A stretch of DNA of 64,000 nt from Nautilus pompilius (GCA_018389105.1 JACATO010000691.1:744001-808000), one strand, 5' to 3'; positions 36,626 through 49,670 are shown, numbered from the stretch's first letter. Translations and numbers: made by a program. Notes: generated by a model not told the origin, from the sequence alone.

Positions 36626-36851
36626 TTTAACTTTCTTAAACCCCTAAAATATCTTTGTCATGAATTTATGCATGAAATCTTCCCTGCTTCCTTTTGCGGG
36701 TCAACTGTACACAACACTGTTGACTACTGCAATCTCGAAGATTATAGAAATGTCAAATGTCTACAGCTGCGGGTTGGAATCTTTTGGAGAGGGTGATTGT
36801 GTGTGTGAATTCTCACGCGATGTCTTCCTCTTCTCTTCTTTCTCTAGGCGA

Positions 36852-36935
36852 AATACACACGATACACACACCCACATCAGACACACACATACCACCCTCC
36901 ATGTAGCAGATACATACCACACACGATACACCTCG
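36852..36935. repeat. AC-rich low-complexity tract
   Basis: Short runs of acac with ataccacac-type interruptions. No sign of coding. Confidence 0.75.
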
Positions 36936-36959
36936 CTACCAACAGACTGTGCGTAGTTG

Positions 36960-39480
36960 CAAGAATCCCAAAATATAATAAATGAGTTGTTTGACATTTC
37001 GTCACATTAAATATTTTCTATTTAAAATATCTCTCTTGATAAATTATTTTATTGATCGTGCGATGGAAACTGCTAAAAGAATTCGGTCGGCTGGACCAAC
37101 GGAAGAGAAGATTAAATTGTTTTATTTATTATTATTATTATTGTGATGCTGCTGAAGGTTAAAGATACAGTTCAGTTTAATACATTGCCGTGTTCTGCTG
37201 AGCCAGTTCGTTTTTCCAGGAGCACAGAGCTGCAAACAGGTTTCTGGCTGACGCCTGGACCGACATATCTATAAATCAGAAAAGTTTGACACCCAGGGGA
37301 GACCAACGGGAGAATTTTGAAGCAAAGGAGTCGACAAACATTGAGGAATTATTACGATCTGTATCGTTCGATGTCATGAGTAAGACGATAGGATATTGGA
37401 ATTTTTACTTTTCGGCTCGGAATATCGTAGATGAAGGTGAAAATCGGTCTGCCAGCGCGTAGCCTCCACCCGCTCGTATCATCCGGGTGGCTGCTTGTTC
37501 TCTTTCGGTCTGTCTTCTCTTCCCGCCCGGTGGCGCCACCGGCAGTTCACAAAATGTGTCGTCCTAATATGGCCGAATCGCTCTCCCTCCCCCTCCTTAT
37601 CTTACATATTGCTGCTTTTACCTGAACGGCGGACTGTGTGTAAACCCTTACTCTTTTGGAGCCCAATAAAACGAAAATAACAACAATAGCATTGATGATA
37701 CACTCCTTTAACCAGAAAGGAAGTCACGTGATAACCTCTGACCCGTGCCATCGTGATTACTTGTCTTAGCAAAACTGTTGCTTAGATTTTTTTTTTAAAA
37801 TCAATCATAAAAGAACCTAGTAATTTTTGTAGCATTTAAAACAAGCAAGGTAACACGGTTAGTATCTCTGCTACTCCCCGCATCCTTTCTTCTTGCAGGC
37901 TCACCGTCCGGTTACGTATAATGGATGAACCAAGTTGCACAAAGGATATTCGATTACAAAATCATTTTGCTGTCACCGCGTGATGTCTCTTCCTCTCGGT
38001 TATCGAATTCCAAGATTAATTAGAAATAGTCTGTTACAGAGCCTGGCAAGCAGTCTGATTACATGAAGATCATCTCCGACCAACTTGGCGTTAGCTATGT
38101 CTGGAAAACACACACACAGGGTGTCTGGTTCTCATTTGTCATGTCTGGCCTTGCGCGGTATTTACGTAACATTAAATGTCATGTAGACACGGCCTTTGAA
38201 GAAGAAGAAAGAGGACAGTTTAAAAAGACGTTCCGAGATCTTTAAGAAGAAAAACTATTTAGAATATTCAACTTTAAGAACTAATTATAAAACGGGAGAG
38301 GATTGGAAATGTTGATACACGTAACCGCGTGAACTAACACATTTATTATGTACCTACTTTTCACACACCGTTCATCTTCTGGCTGAAGAGGATCTGAATA
38401 TTGAGGTGAGAGACCAAACACGACATTTCACGAGTCTTCTCCGAAACTGAGTAAACATGGGAAACTCATGTGCGAATCATTTCTCCCACGTAATCCGTCG
38501 CGTGCATCTTTTCACAAGAGCCATTGCCATTTTCTGTATAAACTGGCCACTTGTGATGCAAGTCGGTTTTGGAATCGTAGACGTCATCGGGATGGTTTGA
38601 GAGGTTAGGGGTGATACAAACTGGCGATTCTTCCCAGTACAATGTCCATTTTCTAGAGCAGTAGAGTGGTACTATCGGACTAGTCAGTTAGGGAAAGACC
38701 TTTTCTGTTTGGCCACCCAAGGGCTATAACCTCCCGCAAGTGGCCTTATCTTGACGGTAGTTTTTTGTTTTTTGCCAGAAGAAACCGTTTATCCCAAAAT
38801 GACCTCCAAAATGTAGCAGTTCGTAGAATTGTGATGCAGACAGTTCGCGGCCGGCTTCATTGATGCCATGGCCCGCAGTCCGGGGCACCGTCTTAATCGT
38901 TATGGGTGCGGATGACAGCGCTCGTGTTTTGAATTCCCTTCTTCGGGTCCACAACTTCACTCTCATGGCGAGACCTTCACGATCCCAGGCTCGAGTCTGA
39001 TTGGACCTGTTGGGGACATCCCGGGGACTCGTGGTCGTGGCGGCATGTCGTCGGCCCGCCGCTTCTTCTTGATCAGACGGAAGTGGCTCTGGTCGAAGAA
39101 TGGCGCGATACGCTACAACTACAGCTGAATCGTCTGATTTGGTCGGTACGAGGACATGTACACTGTGAGTAGTCATACACGTTTTCTGTCAGTGTCAGTT
39201 TGTCTGTGATTATTCTTAGACTTGATCTTTGCTGTTTTGCATGCTTATTTCACCTATCCATTCTGTTTTCGTCCGACGGCTTTCACTAAAACCGAGACTT
39301 TCTTAATTGAGGATTTAGATTAATATACAAATCCTCTTCAAACGGGATATGATCGCGGGTGAACCTGCCATACCAGCTTGGAAATGCTTGCTGCTTATTT
39401 ATCGTGGCAAGTATATATGCTGGCTACTTTACTAGGACTTGTGCACCTTTTTTTAGGTAGGCCTAACCCTGAGCTGCAGA
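36960..39480. other. Intergenic sequence, no supported gene
   Basis: A minus-strand frame of 150 codons (38724-39176) is the longest. It lacks any family resemblance and adjacent splice-supported exons. Nothing else recognised. Confidence 0.55.
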
Positions 39481-39905
39481 TGCAAATTAGATTGACCACG
39501 TGATGTGACAGGTGATTCCTGTAGCAGATGCCACAGTTTAGCTGGTACACAGGGCCCTTCTACATCCAGCGACGCCTCACGCGTATCTGATAGAGACGGC
39601 TACTTTCAAGACGACAACGCTGCCAACATTGAGAGCCAGCCCATAGTTTGAGGAATATGACGTAGAATTTAGGCTCCCCTCGTGGCCAGGACAATCCCTG
39701 GATCTAAATATAACTGAGCATCTGTGAGATAAGCTAAAAGACACTCTGGTTGTCAAGATCATTTTGCTACCTCGTTTCATACATTGCGTACAATATTAAT
39801 GATTAATGAACACGTCTCCCAGAACACCTTCCAGCAACTTGTGGATTTTACGTCGTGTCATGGTTGTTATTTGGGCAAAAAAGTGGCCCATCCAGTTAAT
39901 AGGAA
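39480..39905 (+). mobile_element. Tc1-like transposase fragment
   Basis: Plus-strand reading gives FQDDNAAN (like FQQDNARPH) near 39604-39627, then WPGQSLDLNITEHL (like WPARSPDLNPIEHLW) near 39680-39725, and NTFQQLVDF near 39820-39845 (like the IQxLVxSM block). Stops and a frameshift separate them. The N-terminal part of the transposase and the ends were not found. Confidence 0.65.
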
Positions 39906-39999
39906 CAGGTCCTAATACAATGTCCAGCCAATGTATATTTCATTGGTGAGTCCATAGTTAGTTATGAAAAACAGTGTTCTCTGCGTGCGTGTGTTGCGT

Positions 40000-40092
40000 G
40001 CGTGTTGTGTGTGTGTGTGGTGTGTGTGTGTGCAGATAGAAAGAGAGAGAGAGAAAGATGGATTGAGAGAGATGGAGCGAGAGTGGAGAGAG

Positions 40093-40132
<40 letters not shown>

Positions 40133-40236
40133 TGGAGATATGGAGAGAGAGAGAGAGAGAGATGGATTGAGAGAGATGGAGCGAGAGTGGATGAGAGAGA
40201 GAGAGAGAGAGAGTGGATAATAGAGAGAGAGATGTA
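40000..40236. repeat. GT then GA microsatellite
   Basis: A short gtgtgt run (40000-40035) passes into gagaga with gatggattgagagagatgga interruptions that recur at 40058 and 40163. Confidence 0.95.
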
Positions 40237-40239
40237 TCT

Positions 40240-40910
40240 ACTTTCTAAAAACGGCTTATGGATTATTAACAAAGAATGACAGATAAAACAGGCCATTAGC
40301 AAACGCGAGATCTACTTTGGTTGTACTTGAGAGCTGGTGCCAGCAGCTATGTTGTTTTGCTCCGATCCTTCTGGAATGTCTGTTCTGTAGATTAGATTGA
40401 AAGTGCTTGGGATAAATATAGACGGCGTCTAAAACCCCTAATTTAAAAAAAAAAACTGTTTTGCTAAATTTAAAACTTATTTTAATTCATTCGGACCACT
40501 CAGCTATAATTTTAGTAAAACCGACTTCATTTTCATAGCAGTTTGACTGGCTTTAATCTCGTTTCAGCTTCAGATTCAAAGAAATCTGAATAACAGATTT
40601 ATGCCATGTTTTAAATTAACCAATATTTTATTAATACGTTAGCCAGATCTCGAGCACAGTGCAGATAATCTTTCTGTTATCCTGAAGTGCTGTGGCTCCT
40701 AGTCTATTTTCAGCTTCAAAGATTTTGTAGAGCTCGTCGCATTACGTACATCAGCTGTCGACATTTGTACGCTGAATCAAAAAGGTATTCAGCCATCTCC
40801 GACTAATTAAACATTTTGACAAAACTGGCTGCTGAAATGTGTTTTGCCTGACTGTGGAATATAGAAATTAGTCGGCGGAATCCATAAAAGGAACCGGGGA
40901 CGGAGACAGA
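40240..40910. other. Intergenic sequence, nothing recognised
   Basis: AT-rich, no repeat family or gene recognised. Confidence 0.6.
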
Positions 40911-40915
40911 CAGGT

Positions 40916-41100
40916 ACGTGTGCAAGGATATACTGAAAGAAACAATGGTGCCGCCAGCAAAGAAACTGTTGGGACAGAATTATATTTTTCCTACAGAACA
41001 ATGGCATCGAGCACAACTGCGTGGAGAAGTTTCTCTGGTGGATTACACTGGCTCCAGATCTAAATGGCCTGTGTGTGGAGGAGGAAATGTAACAGAAGAG
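40916..41100 (+). mobile_element. Tc1-like transposase fragment
   Basis: Plus-strand reading gives CKDILKETMVPPAKKLLGQN and then YIFPTEQ. This resembles the xMKDxMxPSAKxLxGxxFxFQQDN stretch of Tc1-like enzymes. In another frame LAPDLNGL near 41048-41070 resembles the SPDLNPI block. The catalytic QQDN motif is altered to PTEQ. Short, frame-shifted and dead. Confidence 0.5.
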
Positions 41101-41149
41101 ACCAGAGAACACCTCTTTGCCGAAGACTGAACGCTGTGGAACTTTGTTT

Positions 41150-42420
41150 GAAAATCGTTATTAAAGCTGAGGTTTACCGTGCCAAATATTAACACCATTG
41201 TCATACGAACATAAATATTTGGCAGCGTAATGTTGTAATAATTAATGCTAGTTAATATAAGACTGGATGTGGCCGCAGTACTACTTCTTACTGCTGTTCG
41301 TCCAACATCGAGTAAGAGTTCCCACAATGCACCGGGCCAACGGAAGCTCTCAAGACTGTACCAACAGCTTCCACTAGCGCCATGAACGTGTCCACCTTTT
41401 CTTCAGGTTTTTTTTTCCTCAGACGGCTCACACGCCAGTCCACAGTAGCGCCCACTAGATGGCGCACCAAACGCCTATTCCACTCTATTATGCACCATAC
41501 ACAAAGTCTCTGGGCTGTTGCAGTTACGCTACGCGCGCGCACGGAGTGGAATAGAGGCAGAAACAGATGTCTTGCCCATCCACTGCGTTAGGAAAGCACC
41601 TGCTTGCGCTCGTGCGGGTAAAGGTATTAATTTTCCCCCGACCTGCTGTGTGATAGCGCGGTCGCGGCTGCAGCGGACCGTGTCTTATCTCCTCAAGAGA
41701 TCTCTGGTTTTTGCTGGCGGGCACTCGGACAGATTAAAGGTGTGCTTTCCGGGCCAGCTGCTCTTCCCTTCTGGTGCTGTTTTCATAATCGGTGATGATG
41801 ATGATGAAGATTAAGATGGAGGCTACGGGTTCCCCATTCTCTTCTACTTACTTAGCTTTATTTACTAGCTGTTCCGTTTTTGTTTGTCTTTTTAGAAAAA
41901 TGTTATTATATAATATAATTTATTTTTTAACAATCCAACTTTCCATCACTTTTACCTGTCTGTGTGTGTGTGGGGGGGGGGGAGGGAGGTACGGTAAAAA
42001 CCCACCCGTTCAGGAAGACAGGCTTCCCTGGCGGCGACGATAGGAGGAAACATCGAGCTCCTCGGTCGCCCTGTCACGACTTTCTCGCTATCGATCCGCC
42101 GCCGTACGAGAATATCGGCCAATTGCTGCCGACGCCGAGGTGGGTGGTGGGGGGAACAGGGGCGGTGACTAACCGGATGACTGACACTTGGGCAGACGTT
42201 CATAGGTAGAGCTGCCGGTCCTCATAAGAGCCGGGCGGCAACAGGTGACGACGGAACCGACGAAGTCTCGCCATTCTTCGGGAGATCCGCCGAAAACCGA
42301 AGTAGCAGAAGACCGGAATTTGTTCTAGTCAGTCAACGAGAACTGCTCCCCAGGTAAGCGGGGTTCGCGTTGTGCCAGTTGGCTAGAACTTAGTTCGAGA
42401 ACAGTTTTAAAAGGTAAGTT
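41150..42420. other. Intergenic sequence, mixed composition
   Basis: A GC-richer stretch from about 41500 to 41760 and again from 42000 to 42340 contains no recognisable exon. Splice-like caggtaag motifs near 42351 and ggtaag near 42413 occur but have no supporting open frame. Confidence 0.5.
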
Positions 42421-42424
42421 ACAT

Positions 42425-43893
42425 ATGTGTGTGTGAGAGAGAGTGTGTGTGTGTGTGTGGTGTGTGAGTGAGAGAGAGTGTGTGTGTGTGTGAGAGAGAG
42501 AGTGTGTGTGAGTGTGTGTGGGTGTGTGTGGGTGTGTGAGAGAGAGAGTGTGTGTGTGAGTGAGAGAGAGTGTGTGTGAGTGAGAGAGTGTGTGTGTGTG
42601 TGAGAGTGTGTGTGATAGAGAGAGTGCGTGTGAGTGAGAGAGAGTGTGTGTGAGAGTGTGTGTGTGAGTGAGAGAGAGTGTGTGTGAGTGAGAGAGAGTG
42701 TGTGTTTGAGAGAGAGTGTGTGTGAGAGAGAGTGTGTGTGTGAGTGAGAAGAGTGAGAGTGTGTGTGAGGTGTGTGTGTGAGTGTGGTGAGAGAGAGTGT
42801 GTGTGTGTGAGAGCGTGAAGTGTGTGTGCGAGAGTGTGTGTGTGAGAGAGAGAGTGCGTGTGAGTGAGAGAGTGTGTGGTGTGTGAGTGTGTGTGGGTGT
42901 GTGAGAGAGAGTGTGTGTGTGAGTGGAGCGTGTGTGTGTGTGAGAGTGTGTGTGATAGAGAGAGTGCGTGTGAGTGAGAGAGAGTGTGTGTGTGAGTGAG
43001 AGAGAGAGTGAGAGTGTGTGTGAGGGTGTGTGTGTGAGTGTGTGAGAGAGAGTGTGTGTGTGTGAGAGAGTGAAAGTGTGTGTGAGTGTGTGTGTGTGAG
43101 AGAGAGTGTGTGTGGTGTGAGAGAGAGAGTGTGTGTGTGAGTGAGAGAGCGTGTGTGTGAGTGAGAGAGTGTGTGTGTGTGAGAGTGTGTGTGATAGAGA
43201 GAGTGCGTGTGAGTGAGAGAGAGTGTGTGTGAGAGTGTGTGTGTGAGTGAGAGAGAGTGTGTGTGAGTGAGAGAGAGTGTGTGTTTGAGAGAGAGTGTGT
43301 GTGAGAGGAGTGTGTGTGTGAGTGAGAGAGAGTGAGAGTGTGTGTGAGGGTGTGTGTGTGAGTGTGTGAGAGAGAGTGTGTGTGGTGAGAGTGAAAGTGT
43401 GTGTGAGAGAGTGTGTGTGTGAGAGAGAGAGTGCGTGTGAGTGAGAGAGTGTGTGTGTGTGAGTGTGTGTGGGTGTGTGAGAGAGAGTGTGTGTGTGAGT
43501 GAGAGAGTGTGTGTGTGTGAGAGTGTGTGTGATAGAGAGAGTGCGTGTGAGTGAGAGAGAGTGTGTGTGTGAGTGAGAGCGCGAGTGAGTGTGTGTGAGG
43601 GTGTGTGTTGAGTGTGTGAGAGCGAGTGGTGTGGTGTGAGAGAGTGAAAGTGTGTGTGAGTGTGTGTGTGTGAGAGAGAGTGTGTGTGTGTGTGAGAGCG
43701 AGAGGCGTGTGAGTGAGAGAGTGTGTGGTGTGTGTGAGAGAGAGAGTGTGTGTGTGAGTGAGAGAGAGTGTGTGTGTGTGAGTGAGAGAGCGTGTGTGTG
43801 TGTGCGCGAGAGAGCGTGAGTGTGTGTGAGTGTGTGAGAGAGCGAGTGTGTGTGTGTGTGCGAAGAGTGAAAGTGTGTGTGTGTGTGTGTGTA
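42425..43893. repeat. GT/GA compound minisatellite array, about 1.5 kb
   Basis: Blocks of (GT)n and (GA)n alternate, with rare variants such as tgtgatagagagagtgcgtg and tgtgtttgag. Rare variants recur at a fixed distance: tgtgtttgag at 42701 and 43280 are 579 bases apart, showing a higher-order duplication. The 508-codon minus-strand frame across it (H, T, S, L only) is an artefact. Confidence 0.97.
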
Positions 43894-44485
43894 CCTTCAG
43901 CGCATCATCTAATCTGAACGGCAATTTTTTCTTCCTTTCTCTCAATCTGAGGAAGCTCGACAGGGATGCTTTTCCTTTGATGTAGTATATGTCTAAATAC
44001 TTTCAGATCTGTGAATGAAAAACCACGGAGCTGGGCTCATCACCTGGAAATAGAATTCGCTTTCATAGGTAAAAGCTGGAGACGCTGTCATACATTCATC
44101 TGGTTACTGCTGTAGCATCCCGCGGGATAGGGATGTTTTAGTTGGGGAAAAACGGAGTCCCCATGTTCGCATCAGCGTTTTCACTTCTCACTACAGGTCA
44201 ACGTGGGCCCAAGCCCCCTCCCCCCCTGATAGTTGAGGAAAGAAGTGAGGGCCTAGCTTCATCCAAGTGCGTGCCCTAAAGTTGTCGCCAGTTGCTTCCT
44301 ACATTATTCTTTATCATTGCGTAAAAATTAGAAAATAATTCAAATGCTTGTGGTAAAAATGACGGCTGTATTTCTTTACGAACAAAAAATCCAGACAATT
44401 TTCTTTTAAAAAGAAAAGTTTTATGTTCTAAATAATAATAATAATAAAACTATTAACAAATTTAAATAATATCGATTATCGATGA
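43894..44485. other. Intergenic sequence between arrays
   Basis: No gene or repeat family recognised. An AAT run lies at 44430-44445. Confidence 0.6.
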
Positions 44486-44527
44486 GAGGGAGGGAGAGGG
44501 AGAGAGAGAGAGAGGGGAGAGAGATGA

Positions 44528-44578
<51 letters not shown>

Positions 44579-44715
44579 GGGGGGGAGATGGAGAGAGAGA
44601 GAGAAAGAGAGAGAGAGAGGAGAGAAAGAGAGAGATGGAGAGGAGAGAGAGAAGATGGAGAGAGAGAGATGGAGATAGAGGGAGGGAGAGAGAGAGAGAT
44701 GATGATGATGATGAT
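44486..44715. repeat. GA-rich tract with an 18-base G run and an ATG repeat
   Basis: GA repeats are interrupted by a run of 18 G (44568-44585) and end in gatgatgatgatgatg. The G run could form a quadruplex or be a polymerase stutter site. Confidence 0.95.
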
Positions 44716-45239
44716 GCGTAACTCGGAGGCTCTGATAATAAATATATATCCCGAATTAATCAGAGGATCAGAGATGCTCTTAACGCCATAGTAAATGCAC
44801 AGAACAGGCTGTTGGTGCTCCGTATCACCCTAGAATACTCCTACGAAATCAGTTAGCGCTGCTTCTAAAGTGAGTACAGAATGAAAGCAAAGAGATAAAT
44901 AAACAGCTCAGTTAAATTCGAAGACGTATTTCACATTTGTAATTCGTAAAAAGAAAAATTCTTAAGTTGGCTTAGACTGTAGTCTGATTCACGATTTTCG
45001 GAAACTTGAAATCTTTAAGAAAACCCAGGATCTGCTATGTACCGTTAGATGATTAGAAGATGGATCTGGACAATTGCTCTGGGAGGCAGGAGAGATGATC
45101 GGTCCATTTTACTGACGTCTGGTGATCATGGATCAATCACAGATGCTGAAATCCGAGATAGCAAACCAACGAGAAACAAAAAGATCATCAGCTTTCTTAA
45201 AGCAGAAGATCCTGATGACATTAATGACCTGAATTGTTG

Positions 45240-46555
45240 AACTTTGGGCTGGAGGTTTAGCGCACTCGGCCGCCATTTTTGCGACCTATCGTTCGGCTCC
45301 CCCCCCCCTGGTTACCCCCGTTCCGGCTCTCCAGCGTGAGCATACTCCGAGCACTATGGTTTCCCCTAGTTGCTTGATGATACTCGTCCAGTTTATTTCT
45401 TCGAGCGACCGAAACCCACAAACACCCGTCTGCCCTCGCGCTGACCACAACCCCGTCACACACACACACACGCGCGCACAAGGGTGGGTGCCACCATATT
45501 GAGCGAGGGGCGTGGAAAGAAGTCGGTGCTAACCCGATATCCAGGCAGGGGTTTTAAAAATGGCTCTGCAAATTAGGGACCATTTTAAATGCTCTAAAAT
45601 GTTTGTGGAAAATTACCTAGATGGCATCAGATTAAAAGGGACTGTAAAAGATTAACTCGCTGCTCGTTACCTTTCTTCGAGGTGCCACAGGTGAGCAATG
45701 GAGTCGATGTCTAGATTTCCCGAAACGTCTCTGGCATAAACACGGCAGGGATAAGTCGGGGTCGTCCACATAGGTGGTTAGCAGTTTCTTCCGCCGCACA
45801 AAGGAGGAAGTTGTATTAGCAGGGCTTAGCTTACCAGACTTTTTGTGGCATCGCCTCACCGGAATTTGTAACCATACCTGGGGAGGGGGGGTAGGTTTGA
45901 GGAAGGGGCCGAATGCTGCTGCTCGGGAACGACGGTTGGACGCGGAAGCTTTGGCCCGGGACGGAAGAGCACCCCTAATGACGGAATAGACTCCGCCGCA
46001 AGAGGGGGCGGCGGCGGCTGTAATATGACTGGACTTTGGACTTTAGGTGGCGTGAGAGTTCATCGTCTATGGCCAACAACAGGGATCGATGGGACGAGAG
46101 AGCAGCGAAACCTTCGAAGTTCACTCCCCAGATCGTCGGTTGACCCCCTATTTGTGGGCGGGCCTTTAAGGGGTTTTAAAGAGGGGCCGGCTCGAGGAGG
46201 TTTATACTACAGCGGCTGGTAGGGTAGGTACTCTCAGCTGTGGAGAAGTACGAACGAGAGGCGGCTCCTTATTCGTCCTGCGAGCGGCCTTAGATGTGGC
46301 GCAGATGGGGCGTTGATTTACTTCCGCTGTCGCCCCGCAGGTGCGGGATGTGGCGATTGGCAGGCGACCGGAAAGAGAGAGCGAGCGAGCACCGACAGGA
46401 ACCGGCTGGAGAGGGGGGGCATCCTCCTCCTTACAGGTGCGTTTACTCCGAAACCACCAGGATACGGTCTACTGCACCGCTGGGGTCGATTACCTGTTGT
46501 TTGTTGTACTGCTCGCGCGGAGGACGGGTAGAGTTAGGGTCTGTACTTTGTGGGT
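45240..46555. promoter_or_regulatory. CpG-rich block, possible promoter
   Basis: CpG-dense sequence with a YY1-type gccgccatttt at 45269-45279 and a short CA run near 45458-45472. No frame resembles a protein family. It could be a promoter or an unrecognised first exon. Confidence 0.35.
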
Positions 46556-46559
46556 TAGG

Positions 46560-47600
46560 GTTGTGTGCGCGCGCGTGCATATGTGTGTGTGTCTGTGTAC
46601 ATGTGTGTGTGTTTCTCTGTCTGTGAGTGTGTATGTGTGTGTTTGTCTGTCTGTGAGTGTGTATGTGTGTGTGTGTGTCTGTTACATGTGTGTGTGTGTT
46701 TCTCTGTCTGTGAGTGTGTGTGTGTTTGTCTGTCTGTGAGTGTGTATGTGTGTGTGTGTGTGTGTGTGTGTTGTCTGTCTGTGAGTGTGTATGTGTGTGT
46801 GTGTTTCTGTGTACATGTGTGTGTTTCTCTGTCTGTGAGTGTGTGTGTGTGTTGTTTGTCTGTCTGTGAGTGTGTGTGTGTGTTTGTCTGTCTGTGAGTG
46901 TGTACATGTGTGTGTTTCTCTGTCTGTGAGTGTGTATGTGTGTGTACATGTGTGTTTGTCTGTCTGTGAGTGTGTATGTGTGTGTGTGTGTCTGTGTACA
47001 CGTGTGTGTTTGCCTGTTTGTGAGTGTGTATGTGTGTATTTGTCTGTCTGTGAGTGTGTATGTGTGTGTCTGTGTACACGTGTGTGTTTGTCTGTCTGTG
47101 AGTGTGTATGTGTGTACATGTGTGTATTTGTCTATCTGTGTGTGTATGTGTCTGTGTACACATGTGTGTTTGTCTGTCTGTCTGTGAGTGTGTATGTGTA
47201 GATCTGTGTATTTGTCTCTCTGTGAGTGTGTATGCGTATGCGTACATGTGTGTTTGTCCGTCTGTGAGTGTGTATGTGCGTGTGTGTGTCTGTGTACACG
47301 TGTGTGTTTGCCTGTTTGTGAGTGTGTATGTGTGTATTTGTCTGTCTGTGAGTGTGTATGTGTGTGTCTGTGTACACGTGTGTGTTTGTCTGTCTGTGAG
47401 TGTGTATGTGTGTACATGTGTGTATTTGTCTATCTGTGTGTGTATGTGTCTGTGTACACATGTGTGTTTGTCTGTCTGTCTGTGAGTGTGTATGTGTAGA
47501 TCTGTGTATTTGTCTCTCTGTGAGTGTGTATGCGTATGCGTACATGTGTGTTTGTCCGTCTGTGAGTGTGTATGTGCGTGTGCCTGTGTATCTGTGTGAA
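46560..47600. repeat. TG-rich minisatellite with 298-bp higher-order repeat
   Basis: Units of the type tctgtctgtgagtgtgtatg repeat for about 1 kb. A segment with distinctive variants is duplicated: gtagatctgtgtatttgtct is near 47199 and again near 47497, and gtttgcctgtttgtgagtg is in the block near 46993 and again near 47291. Both pairs are 298 bases apart. Frames on both strands (C/V/S or H/T/Q) are artefacts. Confidence 0.96.
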
Positions 47601-47779
47601 AATAATGAAATTAATAAAAATGCTTTCACGTACATCTTTAGTATTAAAAATATCATCTTTAAATATTCGGTTTAATAGCAAAGAAATGTTTTAAATTGAA
47701 CTAATTATCTTCGCTTCTTCCTTCACCATCCTTGTTTTGCTTTTTTCTTTCTTCTTCTGGGAACACTCAGCTTAGAGAC

Positions 47780-48760
47780 AGAGAAGAATCCCGATCATTA
47801 ACGTCTACGTCGCGTTCCTGCTAACAGTTTGTCGGGTCACGGCGCGACTTTTACGATGACGTCACCGATCGAACCGCGTGTTGTTCGGTGATGCGATTGT
47901 TGTTGGTGACGAACCAGGATTCTTCGACCGGTCCATCCCCCGGTGTCAGGTTCCTTTTTCCAGGCTTGGCGCAATAACAGCCATGTCTGCTGGAGCTCGC
48001 CGTGGTGTCCCCGTCACTGAGAGCCCGAGATCGATCGAGGCTGGAATAGATCCGGCAAAATAGCTGAGTGCTGTCGTCGGTTTTGTCTCGGCCCGCGGCA
48101 AGCGCCGAACCAACAGGTCAGCGGTCCGCCAGTCTGTGTATTTTGCGAACCATGAGTCTGGCACCGTTGACTCGGGGGATGAAATCGCGCAACAAATCTG
48201 AGCTGGAGCCGAGAGAGAAACGACTGATCCGGTCGGTGGTGGGTTTTTGAACATGACGTCTACCCAGACCATGAGGCTGCAGCCGATAAAAAAGATAAAC
48301 AGGCAAAAACAAAAAGCATGGGTTTTAATCATCGTGGCCCATCTGGGATCGCCTTCCCCGCCCCCTTTCCCTCCCTCCCAACCGCTCCAAGCGAGATTTG
48401 TCATTGCGACGAACGAAGGATTTCCCTCCTCCGTTTTCTCTGTCGGCCATCTCCATCTGGTCACGTGGCCGGTCTGTTACAACCTTTCAGCATCTGGAGG
48501 CAAAAAAAAAAAAGAAGAGAGGGTTCCGTTCTCAGCCAATTCAAAGCAACTCAGCGGACTGCGCCGTGTGTGGCGATTTGTCCGGAATTCTCGCGAAACG
48601 ACGGCTCATTTTCTTTTCCGAACTAATCCAGTTCGCTTAAATCCGCGATAGGATCGCAGCAACCCCGACTGGCTCAGCTCAGCGCCGGGGCGACGACCTG
48701 AAGCGGCTCGCGGCAGTCACGCGCCGTTTACTTTCATTTTCACTTTATTCGAATAACTGA
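47780..48760. promoter_or_regulatory. CpG-rich block with CRE site
   Basis: CpG-dense sequence with a perfect TGACGTCA at 47857-47864. No coding region recognised. It lies about 5 kb upstream of the bursicon beta start. Confidence 0.35.
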
Positions 48761-49364
48761 TTTCTAAGGATTTGTTTTCACCTGTAGACGAACGAGACTC
48801 TCCCGTTTTCCTTATGAGATGGCGCGGCGATCCTGAAGTATCGATTCGGAGGAAGAAGATCGATGTGACTGGAAGCCCCTGTTCTCGCTCAGATTGTCCA
48901 GCACAAAAAGGATGTCAAAATATACCGTGGCATTTATCTGAACTCGTAACCTATAAGACTTCAGCCTCCAGCCGAGAAGCGGTTTCAGCGGAGGAAATGA
49001 AACAAGAAATTAGAATCCGATTTTGGTTTGTACGGGTTGGCAAAATAATTAGAAGCCTAAAGATAAAATGTGGGCATTAAGAGATTGTTGATGTTGTGAG
49101 TAAGATGTTAGTTTGGTTTATTCAGTTAAGAGCTGGCCTGGAAATGTGGTTTCGAATAATGGAAAAATTCCCTCTTCTATTTAGAACTCGAAATAATTTA
49201 CATTATTACTCATCTAATTGGCAGATGTGGTGATTCCTGCCGAATGCCTCGATCTTCCTTTTCTTCTAGTTTCTTCCCACGAAAGATTTATCTCCAGTTC
49301 TTCTGAATATCTTATGGAGCATCTGTTATTACCATATTCCGACAATTTACGGAAATAACTGACG

Positions 49365-49670
49365 TGCAGCGGATTATAAGCCAATAAAATACAATGAGCG
49401 AAAAATCGCGTAAGTAATAAGGGAAAGATGAGCTAAGAAAGAAATATGAAGCTTATTATAGACTATTACATAAAGGATCAAAAAGTCGTATTAAAGAATT
49501 TTACTGCTCGATAATCCAAACCATTAAAATAAAGCTGATTATTGACTCTGGGGTAAAAATGCACGATTATGCTAACAAGTAGAATGAAGATGATTATAGA
49601 TTGCTGCATTAAATTAAACTGTCTGATGATACCAAACAGGTAATATAAAGCCAATCACTGGTGTAGATGT
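49365..49670. repeat. Degenerate ~60-bp tandem units, left flank of the retroelement
   Basis: About five diverged copies with cores such as gattatagattgctgcatta, aaataaagctgatta and gataatccaaac. Similar units occur at 52540-52780. Confidence 0.55.

Noticed and set aside
38724-39176. 150-codon minus-strand frame
   Set aside because: No family resemblance, no splice-supported neighbours; plausible by chance in GC-richer sequence.
42419-43945. 508-codon open frame on the minus strand
   Set aside because: It consists almost only of H, T, S and L from a GT/GA array; no start context, no complexity.
46443-47417. 324-codon minus-strand frame and several plus-strand frames
   Set aside because: All are translations of the TG minisatellite.
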